Assembly (NCBI RefSeq): GCF_902497895.1
Contig: NZ_CABVHQ010000018.1
Span: forward strand, 1-64,000
DNA length: 64,000 nt
Direction of reading: 5' to 3'
Source: Pseudomonas fluorescens
GTDB taxonomy: Bacteria > Pseudomonadota > Gammaproteobacteria > Pseudomonadales > Pseudomonadaceae
In this document: one piece after another, positions 47,573-56,379 of the stretch
Layout: every line of letters begins with the position of its first letter
Position numbering within the stretch: the first letter of the stretch is position 1
Translations under genes and position numbers: made by a program
Notes under the pieces: generated by a model
What the model saw: only the letters and a program-made list of their open reading frames with translations
Database searches by the model: none
Told to the model about the DNA's origin: nothing

Positions 47573-47716
47573 GAGGCTGAGCTTTTCGAGCAGGACCCAC
47601 TGTGCGCTGTCGGTCTGCGGATGAGACATTGGGATGAGCAGGCCAAGGACATGGGGGTGCCGCTGCTGGACCTTGAAGACTTGAAGGAAAAGGCCCGGCG
47701 CTTGCTGGTGGCGTGA
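47573..47716 (+). pseudogene. Gene fragment, C-terminal end of an unidentified protein
   Basis: A 47-codon open stretch with no start codon except an internal ATG. It encodes AELFEQDPLCAVGLRMRHWD, then EQAKDMGVPLLDLEDLKEKA and a short end, then a stop. The layout recalls the tail of HDIG/PhnZ-like oxygenases (an RRWDDAGK-type segment near the C-terminus), but similarity is only from memory. Lies 7 bp after the cadA stop; probably the remains of a gene lost when the cad genes arrived. Confidence 0.35.
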
Positions 47717-47837
47717 TCCGCTGATTGCCTCTCGTTGATTAGAGAAAGCTCTTACTGCAATGCAGGAGTTGTCATGTGGGGCATTCTCGCGGCTGACGAT
47801 AGTCTTGAAGCACCTTTGGTCTTCAAGAGACACCTAC

Positions 47838-48368
47838 ATGCGCTATTTGAAAGTCACCGCCCAGGATCGCAGCGGCAATCATCGTGCGGATACCGTTCTT
47901 CTACATTTTTTCGAAGCAATGGAAAATGCCGAAGACAAACTGATCCATAAGGCTTATGCACTTGACATCACGGCAGACGGCAAGGTTGATTTCCAGGTCG
48001 GCGATGTGAATAACGATGGTCAGGAAAACACCAGGGACGAGCGCCTGCTCAAGAAGTTCGCGGACGCCTACTTGCAACTGAACTGGTTCAACAAAGGCGA
48101 TACCTGGGAGCGCTATATGAAGATTTTCGTCGAAGACTTTGCCCGGGATGGCTCTCCCGATACTGTGCGCCTGCACTTCCACCAGGGTATGGGCAAACCG
48201 ACGGATGAAACCATCGTCTATACCGCCTCTGCGTACGACACCAACAATGACGGGAAACTGGATTCGCTTATCCATTTCGACATGGATAATGATGGTGATA
48301 TCGACGCAGTGGATCAGCGTCATGTGAAATTGCTGAGCAAAGAATATCTGAAGTTCAAATGGAAATGA
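47838..48368 (+). CDS. EF-hand-like repeat protein, copy 1 (unrecognised family)
   Basis: 176 aa acidic protein, no signal peptide. It is an internal duplication: unit A residues 1-84 (RYLKVTAQD...ADTVLLHFF...DERLLKKFADAYLQLNW), unit B 92-176 (RYMKIFVED...PDTVRLHFH...LLSKEYLKFKW). Each unit has a beta-rich half and an acidic pair of loops. DMDNDGDIDAVD (148-159) is a full 12-residue EF-hand loop (D1, D3, D5, G6, I8, D12); DVNNDGQENTRD (56-67), DITADGKVD and DTNNDGKLD are near matches. Calcium binding is likely; function unknown. ATG 47838 follows AAGAGA. Confidence 0.75.
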   Translation: MRYLKVTAQDRSGNHRADTVLLHFFEAMENAEDKLIHKAYALDITADGKVDFQVGDVNNDGQENTRDERLLKKFADAYLQLNWFNKGDTWERYMKIFVEDFARDGSPDTVRLHFHQGMGKPTDETIVYTASAYDTNNDGKLDSLIHFDMDNDGDIDAVDQRHVKLLSKEYLKFKWK

Positions 48369-48593
48369 CCGGTCGGTAACACGCAAGGTGGCTGGCCATC
48401 TGACGATCGTTCCCGTTCTGCGACGCGGGAGCGATCGGAATAGAATCCGTGCTGCGTCATCAGCCTGCGCAGTAGCGTAAGTAAGGGCGGGATGAATCAG
48501 GACAGTTCCTACAGGTCGTGCGGAACTCAAGTCGTAGAGGTTTTTATTCGAGGCGACTAGCGTTTGGGGTTCCTTACATTCAATGGTATTCCC
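48369..48593 (+). other. 225-bp spacer between the EF-hand-like paralogues
   Basis: Contains a short hairpin (CGTTCCCGTTCTGCGACGCGGGAGCG near 48408-48434) that could end the first transcript, and an AT-leaning part near 48535-48585 before the second gene. No gene seen. Confidence 0.4.
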
Positions 48594-49127
48594 ATGCGCT
48601 ACTTAAAAGTTACCGCTCAAGATCGTCTTCGAAATGGCAAAGCAGAAACGGTACTCCTTCAGTTCTATGAACAGCCGGGGGGCGGGGCTGAAGATATTCT
48701 GGTCAATACGGCCTTTGCTCTGGACCTGACAGCTGATGGCAAGGTCGACTACAAAATGGGCGACGTGACGAACAACGGCCGGGAAAACACCGTCGATGAG
48801 CGATTACTGGAAACCTTCGCCAACGCCTATCTACAGCTGAACTGGTTCAATCGTGGAGCGGTCTGGAAGCGCTACCTCAAAATATTCGCTGAAGACTTTT
48901 ATGCCGATGGTACGCCCGACACCGTACGTTTGCAGTTGCACGAAGGTGCTGGCGAGGCGAGCGAGCGAACGCTGGCCTCCTGGCATGCGGCCTACGACTT
49001 TGACAACGATGGGACGCTCGAGTGGAACATCCATTTTGATGTGAACCATGACGGTATTATCGACGAAGTAGACGAGGCGCTGGTCCGGCGGCTGGCTGAT
49101 ACCTTCCTGAAATTCAGATGGAAATGA
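48594..49127 (+). CDS. EF-hand-like repeat protein, copy 2 (tandem paralogue)
   Basis: 177 aa, same two-unit build as copy 1: unit A 1-85 (MRYLKVTAQDRLRNGKAETV..., LTADGKVDYKMGDVTNNG), unit B 93-177 (KRYLKIFAEDFYADGTPDTV..., HFDVNHDGIIDEVDE, TFLKFRWK). The loop DVNHDGIIDEVD (149-160) meets the EF-hand rule; FDNDGTLEW is a partial one. The first ten residues equal those of copy 1, the rest are diverged, so the duplication is old and both are kept. Poor ribosome site before ATG 48594; a TTG at 48564 is an alternative. Confidence 0.75.
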   Translation: MRYLKVTAQDRLRNGKAETVLLQFYEQPGGGAEDILVNTAFALDLTADGKVDYKMGDVTNNGRENTVDERLLETFANAYLQLNWFNRGAVWKRYLKIFAEDFYADGTPDTVRLQLHEGAGEASERTLASWHAAYDFDNDGTLEWNIHFDVNHDGIIDEVDEALVRRLADTFLKFRWK

Positions 49128-49184
49128 TCAGCGGGCTGCTGGCCGGGATGGGGCTGACAAGCGTTTTTTTTTGAAGTGATCGTT

Positions 49185-50558
49185 TCAAGCTTCATTGAGT
49201 TTGAGGGCTAACACTTCAACCTGCTCCTGCCGCTCCGCCTGACTCAGCTTCGCTTGAGGATTAAGCGACGACCATTGTGGGTGCGCCCGGGCCTTGTGCA
49301 GTGCTTCCGGTAACTTGCCCTCGCGCCAGGTTTTGTCTTGCGGGGTGGCGACCTGGATGCTGTCCATCGCCGCATGCCCGCGCAGGTCCAGCGCTTGCAG
49401 TAATTGCCGTTGGCGCAAGGCAATCAGGCGCAGCACGCTGTCGTCAACGGTCAATTCGCGCTGGCCCTTGATCTTGCCAAGCAAGCGACTGCCATAACTG
49501 CGGGCGGTTTGCAGTGCGCCGCCAGCGATGGCCCCGGCCAGCGCGGCGGCGCCCAGGGTCAGGCCGCCCACCAGCAAGTCCACTCCGGCACCGGCCGCCG
49601 CGCCCGCGGCAATCCCGCCGCCGACCCGAACGCCCAGCTGCTTGAGGGTTTCCGGGTTGAACAGGTCGTCGCCCCAGCGGCCATCGAGCAAGGGTAGATC
49701 ACTGGCTGCAGCATCCTGCGGGCGGAAGGCATAGAGCTTGAGCAGTGCTTCGACACAGCGTTGTTCCCGTTGGCGAACGGCTTTGCGCAGTTCGCTGATG
49801 GCTTGCTGTTCTTGCTTGGCTTCGCTGACCACGCTACGGCGACAGGCCGCGCAGTCGATCAACAGTTCGGCGATCAAGCGTGCGGCACTTTGCTGACGAG
49901 CCAGGCGTTGCTTGTGTTGGTCGGCAATCAACCGCTCCAGTTGATCGCGAGAACTTTCCAGGAGCAGGGACAGGCTCTCGTAGAGCCTCCGTTCACCGTC
50001 TTCCGGCGGGGCTACGCTGTCGAACCGCACCAGCGCATGCAATCCCAGGCGGGCCAGGGCCTCGCGCCAATCGGGTTCGCGGTGGTTGGCACTGCTGACG
50101 AAATTCAGCACCGGTAACAGCGGCTTGCCACAGCTGGAGAGCACTGCGAGCTCATCGCGGTACTTGGCCAGCACCGGCTCCCGGGCGTCGATCACATAGA
50201 GCCCGGCATCCGAGGCCAGCAACTGGCGCAGGACTTTGGCTTCCTGTTCGAAACGCTGGCGCGCCTCGCTGCCGTCGAGAAACCGCGCCAGTCGTGCGGG
50301 GCCGTCGAGGCGTTCGCCGGGGTGTTCCAGGCGTTCCAGATAGTCGAGCAGGGCGATCGCGTCTTCCAGCCCCGGGGTGTCATAGAGTTCGAGCAAAGCT
50401 TCGCCGTCCACCGACAACCGCGCACCTTCGACGTGGCGGGTAGTGCTCGGGCGATGGGAGACTTCGCCGAAGCCGACGTCCCGGGTCAGGGTGCGCAGCA
50501 GCGAGGTTTTGCCGACGTTGGTGTGACCGACCACGGCCAGCTTCAATGGCTTAGTCAT
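49185..50558 (-). CDS. GTPase with DUF3482-type C-terminus
   Basis: 457 aa. G domain at the N-terminus: P-loop GHTNVGKTSLL, switch RPSTTRHVEG, DTPGLED, and a base-recognition region near LPVLNFVSSANHRE (NKxD not canonical). The C-terminal part has a glycine/alanine-rich hydrophobic stretch (VGGGIAAGAAAGAGVDLLVG) able to insert in a membrane. It overlaps the upstream DUF2868 gene by eight bases, so the two are coupled. Function unknown. GGAG spacing favours ATG 50558 over 50564. Confidence 0.85.
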   Translation of the reverse strand: MTKPLKLAVVGHTNVGKTSLLRTLTRDVGFGEVSHRPSTTRHVEGARLSVDGEALLELYDTPGLEDAIALLDYLERLEHPGERLDGPARLARFLDGSEARQRFEQEAKVLRQLLASDAGLYVIDAREPVLAKYRDELAVLSSCGKPLLPVLNFVSSANHREPDWREALARLGLHALVRFDSVAPPEDGERRLYESLSLLLESSRDQLERLIADQHKQRLARQQSAARLIAELLIDCAACRRSVVSEAKQEQQAISELRKAVRQREQRCVEALLKLYAFRPQDAAASDLPLLDGRWGDDLFNPETLKQLGVRVGGGIAAGAAAGAGVDLLVGGLTLGAAALAGAIAGGALQTARSYGSRLLGKIKGQRELTVDDSVLRLIALRQRQLLQALDLRGHAAMDSIQVATPQDKTWREGKLPEALHKARAHPQWSSLNPQAKLSQAERQEQVEVLALKLNEA

Positions 50559-51942
50559 GTCCATTCTCCAACCAGTTCAGCGGGGCACAATCGGCGAAGG
50601 GTAATTCCAACTGTTGCAGAGCGACGTGCCAGTCGCCGAGGCGTTCGGCGTCCAGCGCCTGGCCAGGTGGCGCTTGCAGCAGCCAGACGCGGGTCGCCGT
50701 GGCATTGCGGGCCAGTTCGGCGATCAGTGCCAGGCTGCCGCGATCCGGCGAACGACGCGGGTCGCAGGCAATCGCCAGACGCGCCGGGGGGAAGCGGCTC
50801 ATTTGCTCGAGGAGCTTTTGCCGGGATTCACGGCTGTCAAGAATGCCGGCGTCTTTGACGGTTTTTGGCAGTTGCGGCGGCCACGGACGTTGATCGTCCA
50901 GCTCGATGGCGACCAGCAATGCGCCATCGCTTTCCAATGCGCTGACGCCACTCTGAATCACCGGCAATTGCTCGGGTGCAGCATCGTTGATGCCGAGCCG
51001 TTCACTGCTGGGCATCAGGCGTTCGCGCAGCTGGCTGTAGCCGGGCAGATTCAAGTCGAGGCGCAAAGCTGAGCGGCCGTGTTTCCAGCGCCACAAACAG
51101 AACAGCGCCAGCAGCAGGCGCGGCACTAGCCCATAGACCAGCAGCACCCCCACCAGCCACGCCGCCCAGGCTTGCCGGGCGCTTTCGATATTCAGCGCGG
51201 CATCGCCGCTGGCGCGGATCATGTCCTCGGTTGGCACGCTGAAACCCAAGACGGCGGGCAGGGCGCCAAGGGCCTGGGTCATGGCGACAAAGGTCTCGCC
51301 ACCGAGAATGGTGGTCTCCCAGACGAAACCGTAGCGCCGGGTCGCCAGCAGCATCAGCACAATTACCAGGGCGCTGAGCAGCGCCAGCAGCCACAAGCCG
51401 TTGACCAGTACGCCGACGGCCCAGCGATTGAGCTTCTTGCGTTGCAGTAACAGCAACAGGGCGGGTGCCAACTGTGCGGCTTTGGCATCCCGCGCGAGTT
51501 TTTCGCTGAGCCACAACCATAAGCGCCCCAGGCTGGCGCTGTGCTCACCAGCGAACAGCAGACCCAAGGCCCAGCCGAACAGCAGAATCAAGTTCAAACC
51601 CAGCAGGCTGCCCAGCGCCCAGAACACATTGACCGGAGCCTGGCCGTTGCCCAGCGCGGCAAACGCCAGACCGGCACCGCTGACCACCGCCAGTAGCGCC
51701 AGCACGATCAATGCCAGTCGTGCGCCCTGCAGCCAATGGCGTAGCGCATCAGTGAGCCCATCGCGGTCGGCCAGCCACCTGGCGCGATACTGGATCCGGC
51801 TCGGCAGGTCGCCCCCGGCGCTGCGAGCCAGGCGGTTGGCTTCGAGGTCTTCCAAAGGGCCTGCGTGTTCTTCCCGCAGGCGTACAGTTTCAGTCAGCCA
51901 GAGACTTTCCAGCGGAGTCAGTGCAGTCACGCGCCATCCCAT
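50551..51942 (-). CDS. DUF2868-family membrane protein
   Basis: 463 aa with about four long hydrophobic segments (LIVLALLAVVSGAGLAFAAL, WALGSLLGLNLILLFGWALG, LVNGLWLLALLSALVIVLML, WAAWLVGVLLVYGLVPRLLL) and a soluble C-terminal domain (LPVIQSGVSALESDGALLVA...). Partner of the downstream GTPase; such pairs are widespread in Pseudomonas and unexplained. The start may be ATG 51942 or GTG 51930 (TALTPLESLWLTETV). Confidence 0.8.
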   Translation of the reverse strand: MGWRVTALTPLESLWLTETVRLREEHAGPLEDLEANRLARSAGGDLPSRIQYRARWLADRDGLTDALRHWLQGARLALIVLALLAVVSGAGLAFAALGNGQAPVNVFWALGSLLGLNLILLFGWALGLLFAGEHSASLGRLWLWLSEKLARDAKAAQLAPALLLLLQRKKLNRWAVGVLVNGLWLLALLSALVIVLMLLATRRYGFVWETTILGGETFVAMTQALGALPAVLGFSVPTEDMIRASGDAALNIESARQAWAAWLVGVLLVYGLVPRLLLALFCLWRWKHGRSALRLDLNLPGYSQLRERLMPSSERLGINDAAPEQLPVIQSGVSALESDGALLVAIELDDQRPWPPQLPKTVKDAGILDSRESRQKLLEQMSRFPPARLAIACDPRRSPDRGSLALIAELARNATATRVWLLQAPPGQALDAERLGDWHVALQQLELPFADCAPLNWLENGHD

Positions 51943-52024
51943 TGCTCAAGTGAGCCAAGAGCATAACCGCTGGATGCCAATCGGGCACGTTGCGAGCACG
52001 ATTGCCTCTGGTATCCTCGCCAAC

Positions 52025-52537
52025 ATGAAAACTACTCTCCCCCTCAGCCTGATCGCAGCCCTCGGTGAAAACCGTGTGATCGGCGTCGACAACAGCATGC
52101 CCTGGCACTTGCCGGGGGATTTCAAATACTTCAAGGCCACCACCCTGGGCAAGCCGATCATCATGGGTCGCAAGACCTGGGATTCCCTTGGTCGTCCGTT
52201 GCCGGGCCGGCTAAACATCGTGGTCAGTCGTCAGGCGGATTTGCGCTTGGAAGGCGCGCAGGTTTATCCATCGCTGGAGGCTGCCGTGGTCCGCGCTGAA
52301 GAATGGGCCCGGGAGCAGGGCGTCGATGAGGTGATGCTGATTGGCGGCGCGCAGTTGTATGCGCAAGCGCTGGCGCAGGCCGATCGGTTGTACCTGACTC
52401 GCGTGGCGTTGAGTCCGCAAGGCGATGCGTGGTTTCCGGAGTTTGATCGGGCGCAGTGGAAGCTGGTGTCCACTACAGAGAACCCGGCGGTGGATGACAA
52501 GCCGGCGTACAGCTTCGAGGTTTGGGAGAAAGCTTAA
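52025..52537 (+). CDS. folA: Dihydrofolate reductase
   Basis: 170 aa; reduces dihydrofolate with NADPH, feeding thyA. Motifs: LIAALGENRVIGVDNSMPWH, GDFKYFKATTLGKPIIMGRKTW, GRLNIVVSRQ, and MLIGGAQLYAQAL. Start ATG 52025. Divergent from the DUF2868 gene. Confidence 0.96.
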   Translation: MKTTLPLSLIAALGENRVIGVDNSMPWHLPGDFKYFKATTLGKPIIMGRKTWDSLGRPLPGRLNIVVSRQADLRLEGAQVYPSLEAAVVRAEEWAREQGVDEVMLIGGAQLYAQALAQADRLYLTRVALSPQGDAWFPEFDRAQWKLVSTTENPAVDDKPAYSFEVWEKA

Positions 52538-53001
52538 AAGCATCGCGAGCAAGCCCGCTCCCACGGGTCAGGGGGTTGATCACGATTTGTGATTCAACCC
52601 TGAACCTGTAGGAGCTGCCGCAGGCTGCGATCTTTTGGCGGCAAAAATCAAAAGATCGCGGCAAAGGTCGCACCACCGCCGACCCCGGCCGAACTCAAGG
52701 TCACAATCGCCACCAGCGTCGCGATCCACAGCGGAGATTGAGGATCAGCGGCAGATTCATTGAAGCTCCATAAAGACTTGTGCCAATCGCCTTGGGTTGC
52801 GATTGCCAGCCGAGAATCCTAACAGTTTGATATCTAACGAATTAATATCTGTGTGGAATGATTGCTGTCGTTTTTGGAATAAGCCGCTGACGCTCAGGCG
52901 AATGCCGATGACGTGATCAGAACGCAAGCAGTCGCGCGCAGGAGAGGACTGTCATAGGGATTTGTTAGCGTCGATAGCTTCAGTTCAGGGAGAAAACGCA
53001 T
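52538..53001. other. 464-bp gap between folA and the phosphatase gene
   Basis: Holds a half REP of the GCTTGCTCGCGATG type (52542-52565), a half REP of the CTGCCGCAGGCTGCGATC type (52606-52637) and a lone AAAAGATCGCGGC (52649). A possible frameshifted small membrane-peptide gene lies on the minus strand at 52648-52760. The AT-rich stretch 52826-52880 probably carries the phosphatase promoter. Confidence 0.5.
52648..52760 (-). pseudogene. Possible frameshifted small membrane-peptide gene
   Basis: ATG at 52760 has GGAG six bases upstream but its frame ends after about 19 codons. A second frame over the same bases encodes [20 protein letters not shown], then GGATFAAIF and a stop at 52648. One missing base near 52735 would join them into a 36-37 aa single-span protein. 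Could be chance; no family recognised. Confidence 0.25.
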
Positions 53002-54057
53002 ATGAAGCTCGCTCCGAGATTGTTTGCCGCCGCGCTGTGCCTGGGCCTTGCCGGTCAGGCATTCGCCACCGACTTGAAGCATTGGCCGCAAGACCAGGCC
53101 AGGCAACTGGACGCGATGATCGCGGCCAACGCCAACAAGGGTAACTACGCGGTGTTCGACATGGACAACACCAGTTACCGCTACGATCTGGAAGAGTCTT
53201 TGTTGCCGTTCATGGAAAACAAAGGCCTGATCACTCGCGAAAAACTCGATCCCTCCCTGAAACTGATCCCGTTCAAGGACAGCGCCGATCACCAGGAAAG
53301 CCTGTTCAGCTACTACTACCGCCTTTGCGAACTCGACGACATGGTCTGCTACCCATGGGTCGCGCAAGTCTTCTCCGGCTTTACCCTCAAGGAGCTCAAG
53401 GGCTACGTCGACGAGCTACTGGCCTCTGGCAAGCCGGTGCCGAGCACCTATTACGAAGGCGATGTGGTCAAGACCATCGAAGTGAATCCGCCGAAGATCT
53501 TCACCGGTCAGAAGGAGCTCTACAACAAGCTGATGGAGAACGGCATCGAAGTCTACGTGATGACCGCCGCCTCCGAAGAACTGGTGCGGATGGTCGCTTC
53601 CGATCCGAAGTACGGCTACAACGTCAAACCGCAGAACGTGATCGGCGTGAGCCTGCTGCTCAAGGACCCCAAGACCGGCGAACTGACCACTGCGCGCAAG
53701 CAGATCACTGCCGGCAAATATGACGAGAAGGCCAACCTTGGCCACGAGCTGACGCCGTACCTGTGGACGCCTGCAACCTGGATGGCCGGCAAGCAGGCAG
53801 CCATTCTGACTTACATCGACGAATGGAAAAAACCGGTTCTGGTGGGCGGCGATACCCCGACCAGCGACGGCTATATGTTGTTTCACAGCGTCGACGTGGC
53901 CAAGGGTGGCATCCACCTGTGGATCAACCGCAAGGACAAATACATGACCCAGATTAACGGCATGATGGCCAAGCACGCCGCGGCTCAGGCCAAAGAAGGC
54001 CTGGCGGTGACAGCGGACAAGAACTGGGTGATCGTCAAGCCGGAAGATATCCTGTAG
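53002..54057 (+). CDS. pchP: Periplasmic phosphorylcholine phosphatase (HAD family)
   Basis: 351 aa with signal peptide (MKLAPRLFAAALCLGLAGQ, cleavage near AFA-TD). HAD motif I YAVFDMDNTSYRYDLEES, motif II VMTAASEELVRM, motif IV VLVGGDTPTSDGYML. Matches the Pseudomonas PchP type that releases choline from phosphorylcholine outside the cytoplasm. Start ATG 53002 follows GGGAGAAAACGCAT. Confidence 0.88.
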   Translation: MKLAPRLFAAALCLGLAGQAFATDLKHWPQDQARQLDAMIAANANKGNYAVFDMDNTSYRYDLEESLLPFMENKGLITREKLDPSLKLIPFKDSADHQESLFSYYYRLCELDDMVCYPWVAQVFSGFTLKELKGYVDELLASGKPVPSTYYEGDVVKTIEVNPPKIFTGQKELYNKLMENGIEVYVMTAASEELVRMVASDPKYGYNVKPQNVIGVSLLLKDPKTGELTTARKQITAGKYDEKANLGHELTPYLWTPATWMAGKQAAILTYIDEWKKPVLVGGDTPTSDGYMLFHSVDVAKGGIHLWINRKDKYMTQINGMMAKHAAAQAKEGLAVTADKNWVIVKPEDIL

Positions 54058-54220
54058 GAGCTGGCGAAGCCTGCGATCTTTTGATCTTGATCTTCTGGGA
54101 TTGGCGCCGCACCGAAAAAAATCGCAGCCTGCGGCAGCTCCTACGGGATCGCGTATAGCCAGAATTTCACGGGTGTACCCGATCGGCGTAGGAGCTGGCG
54201 AAGCCTGCGATCTTTTGATC
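54054..54220. repeat. Composite REP cluster (three copies)
   Basis: Copies at 54054-54085 and 54188-54220 share the GGAGCTGGCGAAGCCTGCGATC variant in the same orientation, and one classical copy (ATCGCAGCCTGCGGCAGCTC) at 54120-54146 is inverted. The first copy overlaps the pchP stop codon. Confidence 0.85.
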
Positions 54221-54240
54221 TTTGGTCTTTCTGAAAACAA

Positions 54241-54270
54241 AAAAATGCCCCGCAGTGGCGGGGCATTTTT
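54241..54270. terminator. Bidirectional terminator between pchP and ilvD
   Basis: AAAAATGCCCCGC / GCGGGGCATTTTT with a 4-base loop; serves the convergent genes. Confidence 0.92.
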
Positions 54271-54278
54271 ATTGTTGC

Positions 54279-56120
54279 TTACAGCCCGTCGAGCATCGCC
54301 TTGTTACGCACCGCGCCTTTGTCGGCGCTGGTCGCCAGCAAGGCGTAGGCTTTCAGTGCGGTGGTCACTTTACGTGGACGCTTTTCCACCGGTTTCCAGC
54401 CTTTCTGGTCCTGCTCGGCACGGCGCCCAGCCATCTCTTCATCGCTGATCAACAGATTGATCGAGCGGTTCGGAATGTCGATCAGCACCTTATCGCCATC
54501 CTGAACCAGGCCAATCGCGCCACCGGCCGCGGCTTCAGGCGAAGCGTGACCGATGGACAGGCCCGAGGTACCGCCGGAGAAGCGGCCGTCGGTGAGCAGT
54601 GCGCAGGCTTTGCCCAGGCCTTTGGACTTCAGATAGGACGTCGGATAGAGCATTTCCTGCATGCCCGGACCGCCTTTCGGGCCTTCGTAACGGATGATCA
54701 CGATGTCGCCGGCTTTCACTTCGTCGGCAAGGATGCCGCGTACGGCGCTGTCCTGGCTTTCGTAGATTTTTGCATTGCCTTCGAACACATGAACCGACTC
54801 GTCGACTCCGGCGGTTTTCACCACGCAGCCGTCCAGGGCGATGTTGCCGTACAGCACGGCCAGGCCGCCTTCTTGCGAGTAAGCGTGCTCGACACTGCGG
54901 ATGCAGCCGTTTTCACGGTCGTCATCCAGGGTTTCCCAACGGGTCGACTGGCTGAATGCGGTCTGGGTCGGGATACCGGCCGGGCCTGCTTTGAAGAAGG
55001 TGTGAACGGCTTCATCGTCAGTCTGGGTGATGTCCCATTTGGCGATGCCCTCGGCCAGGGTCTTGCTGTGCACGGTCGGCAGGTCGGTGTGCAGCAAGCC
55101 GCCACGGGCCAGTTCGCCAAGGATGCTGAAGATCCCGCCAGCGCGGTGCACGTCTTCCATGTGGTACTTCTGGATGTTCGGCGCGACCTTGCACAGCTGC
55201 GGGACTTTGCGCGACAGGCGATCGATGTCCTGCAGGTTGAAGTCGATCTCGGCTTCTTGAGCCGACGCCAGCAAGTGCAGGATGGTGTTGGTCGAGCCGC
55301 CCATGGCGATGTCCAGCGTCATGGCGTTCTCGAACGCCTTGAAGTTGGCGATGTTGCGCGGCAATACCGAGTCATCGTTGTCGTTGTAGTACTGACGGCA
55401 CAGGTCGACGATGGTGCGGCCCGCTTGCAGGAAAAGCTGCTCGCGATCGCTGTGGGTGGCAAGTGCCGTGCCGTTGCCCGGCAAGGCCAGGCCCAGGGCT
55501 TCGGTCAGACAGTTCATCGAGTTGGCGGTGAACATGCCGGAGCATGAGCCGCAGGTCGGGCAGGCGCTACGCTCGTATTCAGCTACTTTCTCGTCAGAAG
55601 CACTGGAATCGGCGGCGATGACCATGGCGTCGACCAGGTCCAGACCGTGGCTGGCGAGCTTGGTTTTACCGGCTTCCATCGGCCCGCCGGAAACGAAGAT
55701 TACCGGGATGTTCAGGCGCAAGGCGGCCATCAGCATGCCGGGGGTGATCTTGTCGCAGTTGGAGATGCAGACGATCGCATCGGCGCAGTGAGCGTTGACC
55801 ATGTACTCGACGGAGTCGGCGATGATCTCGCGGCTCGGCAGCGAATAGAGCATGCCGTCGTGGCCCATGGCGATCCCGTCATCCACCGCGATGGTGTTGA
55901 ATTCCTTGGCGACGCCACCGGCGCGCTCGATCTCGCGAGCGACCAGTTGGCCCATGTCCTTGAGGTGGACGTGGCCGGGTACGAATTGAGTGAACGAGTT
56001 GGCAATGGCGATGATCGGCTTTTTGAAGTCGGCATCTTTCATCCCCGTGGCGCGCCACAGTGCGCGAGCGCCGGCCATGTTGCGGCCATGGGTGGATGTT
56101 TTCGAGCGGTAATCAGGCAT
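54279..56120 (-). CDS. ilvD: Dihydroxy-acid dehydratase
   Basis: 613 aa Fe-S dehydratase of valine/isoleucine synthesis. Cluster cysteines in [12 protein letters not shown] and [15 protein letters not shown], plus [12 protein letters not shown] and [14 protein letters not shown]. Start ATG 56120 ([20 protein letters not shown]). The 258 bp upstream carry no recognised leader peptide or riboswitch. Confidence 0.97.
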   Translation of the reverse strand: MPDYRSKTSTHGRNMAGARALWRATGMKDADFKKPIIAIANSFTQFVPGHVHLKDMGQLVAREIERAGGVAKEFNTIAVDDGIAMGHDGMLYSLPSREIIADSVEYMVNAHCADAIVCISNCDKITPGMLMAALRLNIPVIFVSGGPMEAGKTKLASHGLDLVDAMVIAADSSASDEKVAEYERSACPTCGSCSGMFTANSMNCLTEALGLALPGNGTALATHSDREQLFLQAGRTIVDLCRQYYNDNDDSVLPRNIANFKAFENAMTLDIAMGGSTNTILHLLASAQEAEIDFNLQDIDRLSRKVPQLCKVAPNIQKYHMEDVHRAGGIFSILGELARGGLLHTDLPTVHSKTLAEGIAKWDITQTDDEAVHTFFKAGPAGIPTQTAFSQSTRWETLDDDRENGCIRSVEHAYSQEGGLAVLYGNIALDGCVVKTAGVDESVHVFEGNAKIYESQDSAVRGILADEVKAGDIVIIRYEGPKGGPGMQEMLYPTSYLKSKGLGKACALLTDGRFSGGTSGLSIGHASPEAAAGGAIGLVQDGDKVLIDIPNRSINLLISDEEMAGRRAEQDQKGWKPVEKRPRKVTTALKAYALLATSADKGAVRNKAMLDGL

Positions 56121-56379
56121 GTAGCACTCCGGGCGGCTAATCAGGTATCAAAAGGGAAGTGAGCTTCTATTGACGTCTGGAACACACAGAAATGGCCGTG
56201 TGCCCGGAAGATGCCGTTAACACTGCGGGATCGCCGCGTGTCTGGGCTTGAGCTCATAAACCCGCCGGGGGATGACTGGCGATGAGTCGTGCGATTCTAC
56301 ACAACTGGCGCCAGGAAGGAATGGCGGGAAGTGTTGAGTCAGAGGTGACATCCCGTGGCGGCTGACGACTGGCAGGTCT

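Noticed and set aside
52606..52637. Half REP downstream of folA as a terminator
   Set aside because: It has no pairing partner of the same family and no T run, so there is no basis to call it a terminator.
56121..56379. Search for a leader peptide or riboswitch upstream of ilvD
   Set aside because: No run of branched-chain amino-acid codons followed by an attenuator, and no known riboswitch pattern was recognised.
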